A stretch of 64,000 nt of DNA. Source: Bacillota bacterium (GTDB lineage: Bacteria > Bacillota > UBA4882 > UBA8346). Positions 1 to 8,898 of this stretch are shown one piece after another. The notes beneath the pieces are model-generated. The model worked only from the letters and a program-made list of their open reading frames with translations. It made no database searches and was not told the DNA's origin. The stretch lies in assembly GCA_029776205.1 (NCBI GenBank), contig JAKOTQ010000057.1, forward strand, positions 1 through 64,000, read 5' to 3'. The first letter of the stretch is position 1. Each line of letters begins with the position of its first letter. The translations under genes and the position numbers were made by a program.

Positions 1-564
1 CATTCCTTTGCGATCTCGCCACAAACCGCCGTTTCGGCTTTTAACGGCAAGATCCGTACGTTTGGTTGCCAATAATGGGTCTTTAAATACGACGATGCGG
101 GCAATGGTATAAATGCCGGCGTCGTTTAATTCGCGGACCAGTTGTGGCAAATTGGCGATACGTTTGGAAGAAGAGTTGATTTGCTGGGCCAAAGGAACGG
201 AAGACGGATAACTGATATATCCGGTATCATCTTTCACATCAATGACAATGGCATTAATTTTGGGATGATCTTTGACGAATTGGACTAATTCTGCCATTCG
301 GCTTGATCCGGAAACCCAAGCTGTCGCATAAATACCACGAATTGGCTCTTTGCCTGATTTTGTAGTAATCGGTTCGGCTGGTTGCTCCCCTTCGGGTTGA
401 GATTCAGGCGGAGTTTCAGCTGATTCAGCGCTTTGAGCTGGCTCGGCGGTTTGGGTTGATGTGGTTGTTTCTTTTACTGAAAGGGTTTTCTGGTTCACTA
501 TCGCTTTTACAAGAAATGCACAGGCAAGTAAAGCGATGAGCACGATGGGAACGATTTTTTTCAT
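1..564 (-). CDS. putative glycosyl hydrolase (DUF4015-like), C-terminus cut by window edge
   Basis: Translating the minus strand from the ATG at 564 gives 188 residues that run off the window edge without a stop. The start has a GGAGGG Shine-Dalgarno about six bases upstream. Residues 1-20 form a hydrophobic N-terminal signal or anchor, residues 27-65 are a Thr/Pro/Glu/Gln-rich linker, and from about residue 72 the sequence resembles the PF13200/DUF4015 putative glycosyl hydrolase family (GIYATAW, VIDVKDDTG, IYTIARIVVFKDPLLA, WRDRKG). These proteins have a TIM-barrel-like fold and are exported or membrane-tethered; their substrate is not established. The gene is divergent from the LysM hydrolase. 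Family assignment is strong, function is inferred. Confidence 0.88.
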   Translation of the reverse strand, partial: MKKIVPIVLIALLACAFLVKAIVNQKTLSVKETTTSTQTAEPAQSAESAETPPESQPEGEQPAEPITTKSGKEPIRGIYATAWVSGSSRMAELVQFVKDHPKINAIVIDVKDDTGYISYPSSVPLAQQINSSSKRIANLPQLVRELNDAGIYTIARIVVFKDPLLATKRTDLAVKSRNGGLWRDRKGM

Positions 565-791
565 GATGACCCTCCAGATCTGGTGTAATATGGTTGTCAG
601 GTCTATTTCGATAAGGATCGTTATGTTCCTCTAAGAAAATGCAGGGAAGTTTAGAGATATGAGATATGCATGATTGAGACCGAGTCAACGGATTGATGCC
701 CCATATCACTTTTCCTCCTATATCTCTGGAAAGCATATTTTCCAATCAAAATTTACATACTAAGAAAAAACCTCAAGAAAGTGGGAGGAAA

Positions 792-1397
792 ATGAAACGG
801 AATCTATGGTTCATTGCAGTATTATTGGTGTCAGCCACGTTGGTTTTATCGCAGCCGGCGATGGCAGATTGGGTCTATACAGTGAAACGGGGAGATTCTC
901 TTTATAAAATTGCACGAAAAACAGGGACCACCGTGAAAGCCCTTCGAAACCGTAACGGTTTGAAGAGTAATTCCATTCGTATTGGGCAGCGGATTAAGAT
1001 CCCTACCGGGAAAACAACGACGAATAAGAAAGTCGTGACCCGGAGGGCTGGTGATATCGAACTTTTAGCTCGGATTATACATGCTGAAGCTGGTGCGGAA
1101 CCTTATACCGGTAAAGTGGCGGTTGGTGCGGTTATTTTGAATCGGGTTCAAAGTCCCAAGTTTCCATCTACTATTGCTGGAGTAGTCTATCAGCCCCATG
1201 CCTTTGAATCGGTAAGCAATGGAATTTATACCCGTCCGGCCAGTAGTGCGTCTAAAAAAGCGGCTCAGGATGCGATTTCTGGATGGGATCCTTCCGGGGG
1301 AGCACTGTATTTCTTCAACCCGGCGAAGACACGAAGTGCCTGGATGTGGGCACGGAAAATCATTAACCGTATTGGTAAACACGTATTTGCGATTTAA
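792..1397 (+). CDS. LysM domain plus cell-wall hydrolase (SleB/hydrolase_2 type)
   Basis: This 201-residue exported protein begins at ATG 792, preceded by GGGAGGA. An in-frame ATG at 693 exists, but the residues it adds look like neither a signal peptide nor a domain. Residues 1-25 are a signal peptide ending around QPAMA. One LysM peptidoglycan-binding motif follows (VYTVKRGDSLYKIARKTG to GQRIKIP, about residues 29-70). The rest matches the hydrolase_2/SleB lytic transglycosylase-like family (ELLARIIHAEAGAEPYTGK, VAVGAVILNRV, ALYFFNP). Relatives act as spore cortex-lytic or general wall-lytic enzymes. The domain order LysM then SleB is common in Bacillota spore-formers. A role in germination is likely but not shown here. 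Confidence 0.9.
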   Translation: MKRNLWFIAVLLVSATLVLSQPAMADWVYTVKRGDSLYKIARKTGTTVKALRNRNGLKSNSIRIGQRIKIPTGKTTTNKKVVTRRAGDIELLARIIHAEAGAEPYTGKVAVGAVILNRVQSPKFPSTIAGVVYQPHAFESVSNGIYTRPASSASKKAAQDAISGWDPSGGALYFFNPAKTRSAWMWARKIINRIGKHVFAI

Positions 1398-1448
1398 CAG
1401 AGAAAGTACATTTCAATGACGGTGATGGTTTAGGACAGGAGGTAAAGT

Positions 1449-1814
1449 ATGCGTCTGGTGTATTGGTTAGTTCGGTTTTTGATTCCTTTTGCCGTATTAT
1501 ATACCATCGGCTACTATGTGCCTGGTTTTAGCGCACTGACGATTAGTTGGATTGCAGGACTGTCTTTTCTAATTATGTTAGGGGACTGGTTGGCTGAAAA
1601 AATATTCCCCATGGAGTATTTGGGGAAATTTCAAGATGGAGTAATTAACTTTTTAGTATCAACGGTCGTCATTTTCACGGCAACATGGGGAATTCAGTAT
1701 GGTAATGTTCCGTTATCGGCATCACTGTTGGCCGCGTTGATTATTGGGATATTGATGGTGTTTGTACCTCGTGAAGAACGGGAAAAAAGGCAGGTTTCAA
1801 TGGAAGAAGCGTAA
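1449..1814 (+). CDS. small four-helix membrane protein (DUF2512/YndM-like, tentative)
   Basis: The 121-residue product starts at ATG 1449 after an AGGAGG site, 51 bases downstream of the LysM hydrolase, so the two are probably co-transcribed. It consists of about four hydrophobic segments (roughly residues 5-25, 30-47, 63-84 and 88-107) with a short charged C-terminal tail rich in Glu and Arg. The segment layout and short size resemble the DUF2512 membrane proteins found in spore-formers, but no residue motif settles this. A rho-independent terminator follows at 1964. Function unknown; the neighbour suggests a link to the envelope or spore. Confidence 0.6.
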   Translation: MRLVYWLVRFLIPFAVLYTIGYYVPGFSALTISWIAGLSFLIMLGDWLAEKIFPMEYLGKFQDGVINFLVSTVVIFTATWGIQYGNVPLSASLLAALIIGILMVFVPREEREKRQVSMEEA

Positions 1815-1963
1815 AAAAAGCCGTCCTTGCGGACGGTAAAGGAGGATGGATTTATTGGGGGGTAGTCAGAGAAAATATCACTTATTCTATTATAAATATC
1901 GGCTATTTCCATTGAAGGTTTAGGCCTAATCAATATTTTTTTAGATCCCATTGTGCGTGTTCA

Positions 1964-1995
1964 TTTACTGCTGTATAAAGCAGTAATTTTTTTTT
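1964..1995 (+). terminator. rho-independent terminator
   Basis: The arms TTACTGC (1965-1971) and GCAGTAA (1980-1986) enclose an 8-base loop and are followed by nine Ts. It ends the LysM hydrolase/membrane protein transcript ahead of the ilvD promoter. Confidence 0.8.
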
Positions 1996-2037
1996 GCAAT
2001 CATTATTCCAAGGATGAGGTATTACGGGATTTGTAAG

Positions 2038-2065
2038 TTGACAAATGTGCATGATGGATTATAAT
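2038..2065 (+). promoter_or_regulatory. sigma-A type promoter for ilvD
   Basis: TTGACA (2038-2043) and TATAAT (2060-2065) both match consensus exactly with a 16-base spacer. The predicted leader to the ilvD start is only about 60 bases, and I see no T-box or long attenuator in it. Confidence 0.75.
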
Positions 2066-2134
2066 AATAAAAAGATCAAATTATGTATGACATAATAATT
2101 GGCTTGAAAGATGTGATGATACGGAGGGGTAAGG

Positions 2135-3793
2135 ATGAAAAGCAATGCCGTGTTAAAGGGAGTGGAACGGGCGCCGCACCGGGCGCTGTTCAAAGCAATG
2201 GGTTATACGGATGAGGAATTGTCCAGGCCGTTGATTGCCATCGTCAATGCGGCGAATGAAATTATACCCGGCCATATTCACTTGGATAAAATTGTGGAGG
2301 CCGTCAAAGCCGGAGTACGAATGGCTGGAGGAACGCCCATCGAGTTTGGGGCTATCGGGATTTGCGACGGGATTGCCATGGGCCACATCGGGATGCGGTA
2401 TTCCTTAGCCAGCCGGGAGTTGATTGCGGATTCGGCTGAAAGTATGCTGTTGGGGCATGCCTTTGATGGCGCGGTTTTCATCCCTAACTGCGATAAGATT
2501 GTTCCGGGGATGTTGATGGCTGCCGGCCGGGTGAATATACCGTCTATCTTTGTTAGCGGCGGTCCGATGATGGCCGGAAATTTCCGGGGAAACCGAGCTG
2601 ATTTGAATTCGGTTTTTGAAGGAGTTGGGGCTGTAGCGGCCGGAAAGATGTCTGAAGCCGATCTTGCGGAGCTTGAAGATACAGCCTGTCCGGGATGTGG
2701 ATCCTGTTCCGGGATGTTTACCGCCAACACCATGAACTGTATGACGGAAGTCTTGGGGATGGGCTTACCGGGGAACGGGACGATCCCGGCGGTGGATGCC
2801 CGTAGGATAAGGTTGGCCAAAAAAGCGGGTATGCAAATCATGGAGCTGGTCGCCAAGGATCTACGGCCCCGGGATATCATGATCGAAGAAGCTTTTGCCA
2901 ATGCATTTACGGTAGATATGGCGATTGGCGGCTCCACCAATACGGTGTTGCATCTTCCGGCCATTGCCCATGAGGTAGGGATTAGGATCGATCTCAACTG
3001 GATCAATGAGATCGGGGCTAAAACGCCGCACTTGGCTTATTTGCGGCCGGGAGGCATACATCATATTCAGGACTTGGACGAGGCCGGAGGAATTTCCGCG
3101 GTCCTCGCCGTTCTCCATCAACAGGGGTTAATTCATGGTGGGACCTTGACGGTGACCGGGAAAACCCTGGCGGAAAATATCAAAGGCGCCAAAGTATTGC
3201 GGGACGATGTGATACGTTCGGTGGACAATGCGTATCACGCCGAGGGAGGCTTGGCTATCCTTTGGGGAAACCTGGCTCCCGACGGATGTGTGGTGAAGCA
3301 ATCGGCAGTAGCTCCGGAGATGATGCAGCATGAAGGGCCGGCCCGGGTCTTTGACTCGGAAGCGGAAGCTATCACGGCTATTTTGGGCGGGAAGATCGTT
3401 GCCGGGGATGTTGTAGTTATTCGTTATGAAGGGCCTAAAGGCGGGCCGGGAATGCCGGAGATGCTCAGCCCGACGTCAGCCATTGCCGGAATGGGGTTGG
3501 ATAAGGACGTAGCGTTGATCACGGACGGGCGGTTCTCCGGGGCGTCCCGGGGCGCATCCATCGGGCATATTTCTCCTGAGGCCATGGAAGGCGGGCCCAT
3601 CGCTTTGGTCCAAGAAGGCGATCGGATTAAGATCGATATTCCGGGGCGGCGCATCGACGTATTGGTGTCCGAAGAAGAACTGGCCAGGCGGAAAGCATCC
3701 TGGAAAGCACCGGAGCCCAAGATCAAACAGGGTTATTTGAATCGCTACAGTCGGTTGGTGACTTCGGCCAACACCGGTGCGGTGTTAAAGTAA
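2135..3793 (+). CDS. ilvD: dihydroxy-acid dehydratase
   Basis: The 552-residue product matches IlvD over its full length. It dehydrates 2,3-dihydroxy-isovalerate and 2,3-dihydroxy-3-methylvalerate in valine and isoleucine synthesis, in the cytoplasm. Candidate iron-sulfur ligands are visible: Cys119 in NCDKIVPGM and the cluster Cys185, Cys188 and Cys191 in [12 protein letters not shown]. The C-terminal half carries the GGPGMPEM and [10 protein letters not shown] motifs. ATG 2135 has a GGAGGGG Shine-Dalgarno. The gene has its own promoter and terminator, so it is transcribed separately from ilvBN even though it is adjacent. Length is normal for the family. Confidence 0.97.
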   Translation: MKSNAVLKGVERAPHRALFKAMGYTDEELSRPLIAIVNAANEIIPGHIHLDKIVEAVKAGVRMAGGTPIEFGAIGICDGIAMGHIGMRYSLASRELIADSAESMLLGHAFDGAVFIPNCDKIVPGMLMAAGRVNIPSIFVSGGPMMAGNFRGNRADLNSVFEGVGAVAAGKMSEADLAELEDTACPGCGSCSGMFTANTMNCMTEVLGMGLPGNGTIPAVDARRIRLAKKAGMQIMELVAKDLRPRDIMIEEAFANAFTVDMAIGGSTNTVLHLPAIAHEVGIRIDLNWINEIGAKTPHLAYLRPGGIHHIQDLDEAGGISAVLAVLHQQGLIHGGTLTVTGKTLAENIKGAKVLRDDVIRSVDNAYHAEGGLAILWGNLAPDGCVVKQSAVAPEMMQHEGPARVFDSEAEAITAILGGKIVAGDVVVIRYEGPKGGPGMPEMLSPTSAIAGMGLDKDVALITDGRFSGASRGASIGHISPEAMEGGPIALVQEGDRIKIDIPGRRIDVLVSEEELARRKASWKAPEPKIKQGYLNRYSRLVTSANTGAVLK

Positions 3794-3837
3794 AAGCAGC
3801 CATAAGAAGGCGTCGGAACTTAAGATATTATCTTTAT

Positions 3838-3876
3838 AATCAAGCTCTTTCGGTGACGAAAGAGCTTGATTTATTT
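3838..3876 (+). terminator. rho-independent terminator after ilvD
   Basis: A perfect 15-bp stem (3838-3852 with 3857-3871) closes on a GTGA tetraloop and runs into a T-rich stretch (TATTTGGG). It separates ilvD from ilvBN. Confidence 0.78.
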
Positions 3877-3994
3877 GGGTTAAAAAAATTTAAAAAATTT
3901 AAACCCTTGTCAATAAAGGATTTGTGGATATATATGTACATAAAATGTTGAAATATAGAGGCTTTACAAATTTTAAAAATATTCAAAAACAATA

Positions 3995-4023
3995 TTGACA
4001 GACATATTTGACGGGAGTATAGT
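3995..4023 (+). promoter_or_regulatory. sigma-A type promoter for ilvBN
   Basis: TTGACA (3995-4000) is followed after 17 bases by TATAGT (4018-4023). The leader to ilvB is about 50 bases long, too short for a T-box, so any amino acid control must act elsewhere, for example through a repressor. Confidence 0.75.
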
Positions 4024-4078
4024 AGTTATAAATATAAATTAGGATTTTATGGATTTCAACGGGAAGTAGGGATGAAAA

Positions 4079-5746
4079 ATGAAAATGACTGGAGCTCAGA
4101 TTTTATTGGAATGTCTGGAGCGAGAAGGGGTAGAAGTCATCTTCGGTTATCCCGGTGGGCAGGTTATTCCGATTTATGATGCGCTTTATGATGCGAAAAT
4201 CAGAAATATTTTAGTCCGACACGAACAAGGGGCAGTTCATGCAGCGGACGGCTATGCCCGGAGTACCGGTAAAATCGGTGTCTGTCTGGCAACCTCCGGC
4301 CCTGGTGCGACCAACTTGGTGACAGGTATTGCTACGGCTTATATGGATTCTGTACCTTTAGTAGCAATTACCGGGCAGGTACCGACGAGTTTATTGGGAT
4401 GTGATTCGTTTCAGGAAGCGGATATTACCGGGATAACCATACCCATTACCAAACATAATTTCCTGGTGAAAGAGATAAAAGATATTCCACGGGTGGTGAA
4501 GGAGGCTTTTCATATCGCTTCTACCGGTCGACCAGGACCGGTGTTGATTGATATTGCCAAGGATATTACCACGTTAACCGATGAGTTTGAGTACCCGGAT
4601 ACGGTCAATTTGCCGGGATATAAACCTAACTATATCGGAAACGTTCGCCAGGTGAAAGATGCAGTGGACGCCATCCTCAAAGCGAAACGGCCGGTATTGT
4701 ATGTGGGCGGCGGCGCGGTTTCGTCAGGGGCTCATCAAGAGATTTTACGCCTGGCTGAAACGCTGGATATACCGGTGACCACGACGCTGATGGGATTGAC
4801 CGCATTTCCTTCCCGCCATCCCTTGTCCTTGGGTATGTTAGGAATGCATGGGACGGCTTATGCCAACTTTGCCGTTTGTGAAGCGGATGTCCTGATCGCT
4901 GTCGGCGCCCGGTTTGACGACCGAGTGACCGGAAACTTGGATACCTTTGCCCCCAAGGCCAAAGTGGTTCATATTGATATTGATCCGGCAGAGATCGGTA
5001 AGAATGTGAATGTCGATGTTCCCATTGTCGGTGATGCCAAAACCGTTTTGGAGATGATCTTGGAACGGGTGATGCCTCAGACCCGGCCGGAGTGGCATGC
5101 AAAGATAAGAGCTTGGAAAGAAGCTTATCCGCTTCAGTATGAAACCAACGGCCTTAAGCCGCAACGGGTGATCGAGACGATTCACCAGATTACTAACGGG
5201 GACGCCATTATCTGTACGGAAGTCGGGCAGCATCAGATGTGGACCGCCCAGTTTTATCCTTTCTCACGGCCCCGTTCTTTGGTCACCTCCGGAGGGTTGG
5301 GAACGATGGGTTTCGGTTTTCCGGCGGCCATCGGTGCGCAGGTTGGTAATCCCGACCGCTTGGTGATCAATATTGCCGGAGACGGCAGTTTCCAAATGAA
5401 CATTCAGGAATTGGGGACGGCGGTCGCCCATCGTATTCCGGTGAAAGTGATTATTTTGAACAATTTTTATCTGGGAATGGTCCGGCAGTGGCAGGAATTT
5501 TTCTTCCAAAAACGTTATTCGGCTACGGTTTTGGATTCCAATCCGGATTTTGTGAAGATCGCGGAAGCTTATGGCGCCAGTGGGTTCCGGATTACCCGTC
5601 CTGAGGAACTTGCGGAAACGCTGGAAAAAGCGCTGCATACTCCGGGCCCGGTGGTAGTCGATTGTCATGTGGACCGGGAAGAAAATGTATTGCCGATGGT
5701 TCCGGCCGGCGGGTCCATTGCGCAGATGATAGGGGTGAATAAATAA
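4079..5746 (+). CDS. ilvB: acetolactate synthase, large (catalytic) subunit
   Basis: The 555-residue product is a full-length thiamine-diphosphate enzyme that condenses pyruvate with pyruvate or 2-oxobutyrate, the first common step of branched-chain amino acid synthesis. Visible motifs are the catalytic Glu49 in [16 protein letters not shown], the FAD/central domain around [12 protein letters not shown], and the ThDP/Mg site [15 protein letters not shown] followed by [15 protein letters not shown]. The start has a GGGAAGTAGGG Shine-Dalgarno; ATG 4085 is an alternative two codons in. The TAA stop overlaps the ilvN ATG by one base, so the two subunits are translationally coupled. Confidence 0.97.
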   Translation: MKMTGAQILLECLEREGVEVIFGYPGGQVIPIYDALYDAKIRNILVRHEQGAVHAADGYARSTGKIGVCLATSGPGATNLVTGIATAYMDSVPLVAITGQVPTSLLGCDSFQEADITGITIPITKHNFLVKEIKDIPRVVKEAFHIASTGRPGPVLIDIAKDITTLTDEFEYPDTVNLPGYKPNYIGNVRQVKDAVDAILKAKRPVLYVGGGAVSSGAHQEILRLAETLDIPVTTTLMGLTAFPSRHPLSLGMLGMHGTAYANFAVCEADVLIAVGARFDDRVTGNLDTFAPKAKVVHIDIDPAEIGKNVNVDVPIVGDAKTVLEMILERVMPQTRPEWHAKIRAWKEAYPLQYETNGLKPQRVIETIHQITNGDAIICTEVGQHQMWTAQFYPFSRPRSLVTSGGLGTMGFGFPAAIGAQVGNPDRLVINIAGDGSFQMNIQELGTAVAHRIPVKVIILNNFYLGMVRQWQEFFFQKRYSATVLDSNPDFVKIAEAYGASGFRITRPEELAETLEKALHTPGPVVVDCHVDREENVLPMVPAGGSIAQMIGVNK

Positions 5747-6240
5747 TGCGCCATATTATTTCCACCTTAGTGGTTAATCATCCCGGTGTCATGATCCGGG
5801 TTGCGGGACTCTTCAGCCGCCGGGGCTATAATATCGAAAGCATCGCTGTTGGAAAGTCCGAAGATCCGTCGTTGGCTCGCATCATTATCGTGGTTGAGGC
5901 GGAAGACGACCGAATCGTGGAGCAGATCGAGAAGCAGCTGTATAAACTGATTGACGTTGTCAAAGTCAACGATTTGCCGGTGGAAGAGTCGGTCGAACGG
6001 GAACTGGCTTTAATCAAAGTGAATGCCGGTTCCCAGAACCGGGCGGAGATCATGCAGATCGTCGATATTTTCCGCGCGAAGATCGTCGATGTCAGCAGTC
6101 GGGCGGTGATTATCGAGATCACCGGTAGCGTGGCCAAAGTCGAGGCCTTTATCGGGTTACTCAAACCATACGGGATCCGGGAAATCGTCCGTACCGGCCA
6201 AATTGCCATGCTTAGGACGCAAAAGAAAGAGAAAGTGTGA
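5746..6240 (+). CDS. ilvN: acetolactate synthase, small (regulatory) subunit
   Basis: The 164-residue protein has the usual IlvN/IlvH layout: an N-terminal ACT domain (about residues 1-75, beginning RHIISTLVVNHPGVMIRVAG and containing FSRRGYNIESIAVG) and a C-terminal ALS_ss_C domain. It binds valine and activates and feedback-inhibits the IlvB subunit. It starts inside the ilvB stop codon (TAATG). A strong terminator follows at 6287, closing the two-gene operon; ilvC and the leu genes are not in this window. Confidence 0.96.
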   Translation: MRHIISTLVVNHPGVMIRVAGLFSRRGYNIESIAVGKSEDPSLARIIIVVEAEDDRIVEQIEKQLYKLIDVVKVNDLPVEESVERELALIKVNAGSQNRAEIMQIVDIFRAKIVDVSSRAVIIEITGSVAKVEAFIGLLKPYGIREIVRTGQIAMLRTQKKEKV

Positions 6241-6286
6241 CAAAAGTATAGGCCCTGGGTGATGGGTTCAGGGTTCCAGGTGTTGA

Positions 6287-6313
6287 AAGGAACGCGTTCG
6301 CGTTCCTTTTTTT
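6287..6313 (+). terminator. rho-independent terminator after ilvN
   Basis: The stem AAAGGAACG/CGTTCCTTT with a CGTTC-type loop is followed by a T tract (6304-6313). Confidence 0.85.
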
Positions 6314-6314
6314 A

Positions 6315-6540
6315 GTTCATAGTTCACAGTACATTCCCTGGTAAGGGTTTCGAACCCCAGGTTCTAAGGGGGAATATATTGCCCTTTCTTTATTTTTTAA
6401 AACTATGGAAGGGACGTGCAACGTTCCTAGCCTAAACCCATTACCCGGTACCTAGTGTTCAATACCCAGTATCCAATACCCAGCTCTTGACGGCTTCTGT
6501 CTTCTGTATCCCGTCTTCTGTATTCTGATTCCTAATATAT
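6315..6540. repeat. degenerate intergenic word repeats
   Basis: No gene is visible here. The stretch is built from reiterated short words such as GTTCATAGTTCACAGT, ACCCAGTATCCAATACCCAG and CTTCTGTCTTCTGTAT. The same or reverse-complement words recur in other intergenic gaps of this window (16619-16680, 31890-31990, 44560-44640, 44750-44830). I see no coding potential and no transposase. Confidence 0.55.
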
Positions 6541-6776
6541 ATGTTATATTTCCCAATATCTTGGGATGCATATCAGGCTGATACTCAATATGTTGCGGGT
6601 GCAAAAAAATGTTGAAAAATTTTTAAAAAATTTTTTAAAAAAAGAAGGGAATCGGGAACTTTCGTGTAATTATAATGCATCTCAAAAATATCGGCCGAAA
6701 ACCAAGGAGCGGTTTCCGGTAACGGTAATAGGTATGGTGATAGCGGTTGGGAAAGAAATCCAAGTGAATTTTTTCC

Positions 6777-6806
6777 TTGACAGGCTGTCTCAGGATCTAT
6801 TACAAT
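6777..6806 (+). promoter_or_regulatory. promoter of the porin-like gene
   Basis: TTGACA (6777-6782) and TACAAT (6801-6806) are separated by 18 bases. The transcript would carry a leader of roughly 185 bases before the start codon at 6998. Confidence 0.65.
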
Positions 6807-6811
6807 GTTAG

Positions 6812-6990
6812 CGGAGAAAGCTCCTGCATCAGGGTAGTTTTCCATCAATCGCCTTTCGGCGGTGGTGTACGGGCGGTTTGCGCGGAAAACGATGGAGCCC
6901 TCGTAATCAAGCCCGAGCGCTGGCGCTGGGGCGAAAGAGGAAACCACACTGGATGCGCGGTTTTCCCGAAAAACAAAAATACGAGGAGGA
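6812..6990 (+). promoter_or_regulatory. long structured 5' leader of unknown class
   Basis: This GC-rich leader contains several nested pairings. GTTTTCC (6837-6843) can pair with GGAAAAC (6884-6890), enclosing the small hairpin CGCC/GGCG (6850-6853 with 6858-6861). A further AGCGC/GCGCT-type hairpin lies near 6917. It matches none of the riboswitch signatures I can recall (purine, TPP, cobalamin, SAM, c-di-GMP). It may stabilise the mRNA of a highly expressed envelope protein or act in regulation. Confidence 0.4.
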
Positions 6991-6997
6991 AAATTTA

Positions 6998-7900
6998 ATG
7001 AAAAAGCTGTAGGTCCTTTTAGTAAGTGCAGCTTTGGTTCTTTCCATGGCTGCAGTCTCCATGGCCGCCGTTAACGTTTCCGCTGACTGGCGCGCTGAGT
7101 GGAAATCCGAACAGAAAGATGAAAATGGTAAAGATCTTAAAGACGATGAACTCGGATTCAGCAAATATGATCTCCGGTTCAACTTCGATGGTAAAGTTAG
7201 TGACACCATTGATGCCCACTTGCAAATTGCCTATGATAACACCGGCGGAAAAGTAACTGTCAAAGAATACTGGGCAACCTTCAAACAAAGCTGGGGTACT
7301 TTCCAAGCCGGTACCTGGGATTACAAACTCTATCCCAGCCGTGTTCTCATCAAACCGCACAGCCAAAACTGCATTAACGAAAAGACCATGCAGTTTGTAG
7401 CTACCGTTCCGTTCCCGAACGGCTTCTCCATCGGTGCGTTGGTTATCCCTGATCTCAGAGACAACAAGACCGACTGGGATCTCAAAGTTGCTTATAAAGG
7501 CAGCAACTGGGGCGCTGAAGTTCACTATGGTCAAGATGAAGAAATAGATGACGACTACTGGACCTATGATGTTTACTATCAAATTACCAAAGATATCAAA
7601 GTATTCTCCTTTGGTATGAATACCGATACCGACGGTACCCGCGGCACCAAGAAATGGGACGACGATTTCGCGCCGGCTATCGGTTTCCAATGGTCCAAGA
7701 TCGCTGGCAGCAAATTAACCGCTTCTTTAGAAGTTGGTCTTGAAACTGCTGGTAAATCCAAAGGAAATGACTTTACTCCGGTTGCCGTTCAATTGAAATA
7801 TGCATTCAACAACAAACTGAATTTGGAAGTTGAATACACCAATTATGACGGTATCGTTGAAGATGATGTCATCATCATCCGTCCGCGGCTCAAATTCTAA
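6998..7900 (+). CDS. porin-like outer-membrane beta-barrel protein with in-frame UAG at codon 5
   Basis: A strong AGGAGGA site at 6984-6990 places the start at ATG 6998. The frame reads MKKL, then TAG (7010-7012), then an uninterrupted frame of 295 residues to 7900. Residues around the stop form a typical signal peptide (VLLVSAALVLSMAAVSMA). The mature part is rich in aromatic and charged residues in alternating patterns (DLRFNFDG, AHLQIAYDN, LEVEYTNYD) and ends IIRPRLKF, a terminal Phe like the beta-signal of outer-membrane barrels. A single T-to-A change from TTG (Leu) would explain the stop. TTG 7034 or ATG 7046 are in-frame alternatives but lack a ribosome site and shorten the signal. The exact family is not recognised. 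Codon use past the stop looks intact and highly expressed. Confidence 0.7.
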
Positions 7901-7918
7901 GATTAACTTAGAATCCGT

Positions 7919-7950
7919 AAAAGCTCTCCCCATAAGGGAGGGCTTTTTTT
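7919..7950 (+). terminator. rho-independent terminator after the porin-like gene
   Basis: The hairpin AAAGCTCTCCC-CATAA-GGGAGGGCTTT (one bulge-like mismatch) runs into seven Ts. Confidence 0.85.
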
Positions 7951-8033
7951 ATATTCGGAGATAGGGTATAATAGAAGGAAAATTGCTTGAATAAGCAATG
8001 GATAAAATCTTCATGAAAAGGCGGGTAACTACA

Positions 8034-8573
8034 GTGCACGAAGATTTACGGGAAGTATTGGTGGATGAAGTCAGGCTGCAGGCACGGATAAAAGAGTTGG
8101 GCCGGCAAATTACCGCTGATTATCAAGGGAAAGACGTGATATTGGTGGGTATTCTCAAAGGAGCGCTGCCTTTTTTAGCCGACTTAATGCGTGCCATTGA
8201 GTTGGATGTCAGTTATGATCTGATGGCAGTTTCCAGTTACGGGGCTTCAACGAAAACCAGCGGGACCGTTCGGATCATCAAGGACCTGGATGAAGAGATC
8301 GAAGGAAAAGATGTCATTATTGTCGAGGATATCGTAGATACCGGATTGACCTTGAATTATCTTTTGGAGAATTTGCGTTCCCGGAAAGTGAATTCATTAA
8401 AGATCTGTACCTTGCTGGACAAGCCCAGCCGAAGGAAGGTCGATATCAAACCGGATTATAATGGATTTGAGATTCCCGATGTTTTTGTTGTCGGCTATGG
8501 GCTGGACTATGCGGAAAAGTACCGAAACCTTCCGTATATCGGGGTATTGAAGGAAGAAGTGTATACCAAATAG
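8034..8573 (+). CDS. hpt: hypoxanthine (guanine) phosphoribosyltransferase
   Basis: The product is a type I phosphoribosyltransferase that salvages hypoxanthine and guanine to IMP and GMP using PRPP. The PRPP loop VIIVEDIVDTGLT and the flexible-loop segment SSYGASTKTSG are intact. I chose GTG 8034, which follows AAGGCGGG and gives 179 residues, the usual family length. In-frame ATGs at 7998 and 8013 would add 12 or 7 residues and have poorly placed ribosome sites. The gene stands upstream of a guanine-riboswitch-controlled purine permease, which fits purine salvage. In many Bacillota it sits near tilS and ftsH, which is not the case here. Confidence 0.93.
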   Translation: MHEDLREVLVDEVRLQARIKELGRQITADYQGKDVILVGILKGALPFLADLMRAIELDVSYDLMAVSSYGASTKTSGTVRIIKDLDEEIEGKDVIIVEDIVDTGLTLNYLLENLRSRKVNSLKICTLLDKPSRRKVDIKPDYNGFEIPDVFVVGYGLDYAEKYRNLPYIGVLKEEVYTK

Positions 8574-8669
8574 TTTAACAATTTCGCAATATTGACCAAT
8601 GAGTCAATTTTTGATAAGATTGTAATGTAATTTGATATTTTTCGGTTTTTTTAAAATTTAATATTTACG

Positions 8670-8736
8670 CCAATATAATTCAGGTAATATGGGCCTGAAG
8701 TTTCTACCGGACAACCGTAAATTGTTCGACTATTGG
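8670..8736 (+). promoter_or_regulatory. guanine-type purine riboswitch aptamer
   Basis: The aptamer shows P1 (CCAATA 8670-8675 with TATTGG 8731-8736), P2 (CAGG/CCTG), the conserved core AGTTTCTACC, P3 (GGACAA/TTGTTC) with loop CCGTAAA, and the J3/1 segment GACTAT. The C of GACTAT corresponds to the specificity base C74 of the xpt guanine aptamer (adenine aptamers have U, GATTAT), so guanine or hypoxanthine is the expected ligand. It lies upstream of a PbuG-like permease. Confidence 0.93.
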
Positions 8737-8803
8737 AGTATTTCGTTGTATGAACGAAGGGTGACCCTTTGATCATGCAATGGGAAATCTCTATATACAT
8801 TTA

Positions 8804-8835
8804 CGGCGATTGAGAGGTATCAATCGCCTTTTTAT
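8804..8835 (+). terminator. riboswitch expression-platform terminator
   Basis: GGCGATTGA (8805-8813) pairs with TCAATCGCC (8820-8828) and is followed by TTTTTATAT. Located about 70 bases after the guanine aptamer and before the permease, it is the expected ligand-stabilised OFF switch. Confidence 0.85.
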
Positions 8836-8898
8836 ATGTAAAAATGATCGGTTTTTCGAGCGGTATGCTCAAAAATATAATGAGGAGGGTTTATCTTT

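Noticed and set aside
1821-1836. CCGTCC/GGACGG hairpin as terminator of the small membrane protein gene
   Set aside because: There is no T tract on the + strand; the better terminator is at 1964-1995. On the minus strand it would have a T tract, but no gene enters from that side.
2066-4078. T-box or leader-peptide attenuation of the ilv genes
   Set aside because: Both leaders are only 50-65 bases from promoter to start and lack the T-box sequence and Leu/Val/Ile-rich leader peptide.
6566-6811. Open frame in the gap between ilvN and the porin-like gene
   Set aside because: It has no ribosome site, runs through A/T homopolymers and ends inside the promoter at 6777-6806; the composition is intergenic.
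6998-7900. UAG as a recoded sense codon (for example pyrrolysine)
   Set aside because: Signal-peptide position gives no reason for a special residue, other genes in the window use TAG as stop, and no methylamine genes are present; not excluded but less likely than mutation or error.
8670-8736. Adenine specificity of the purine riboswitch
   Set aside because: The J3/1 base is C (GACTAT); adenine aptamers have U at that place.
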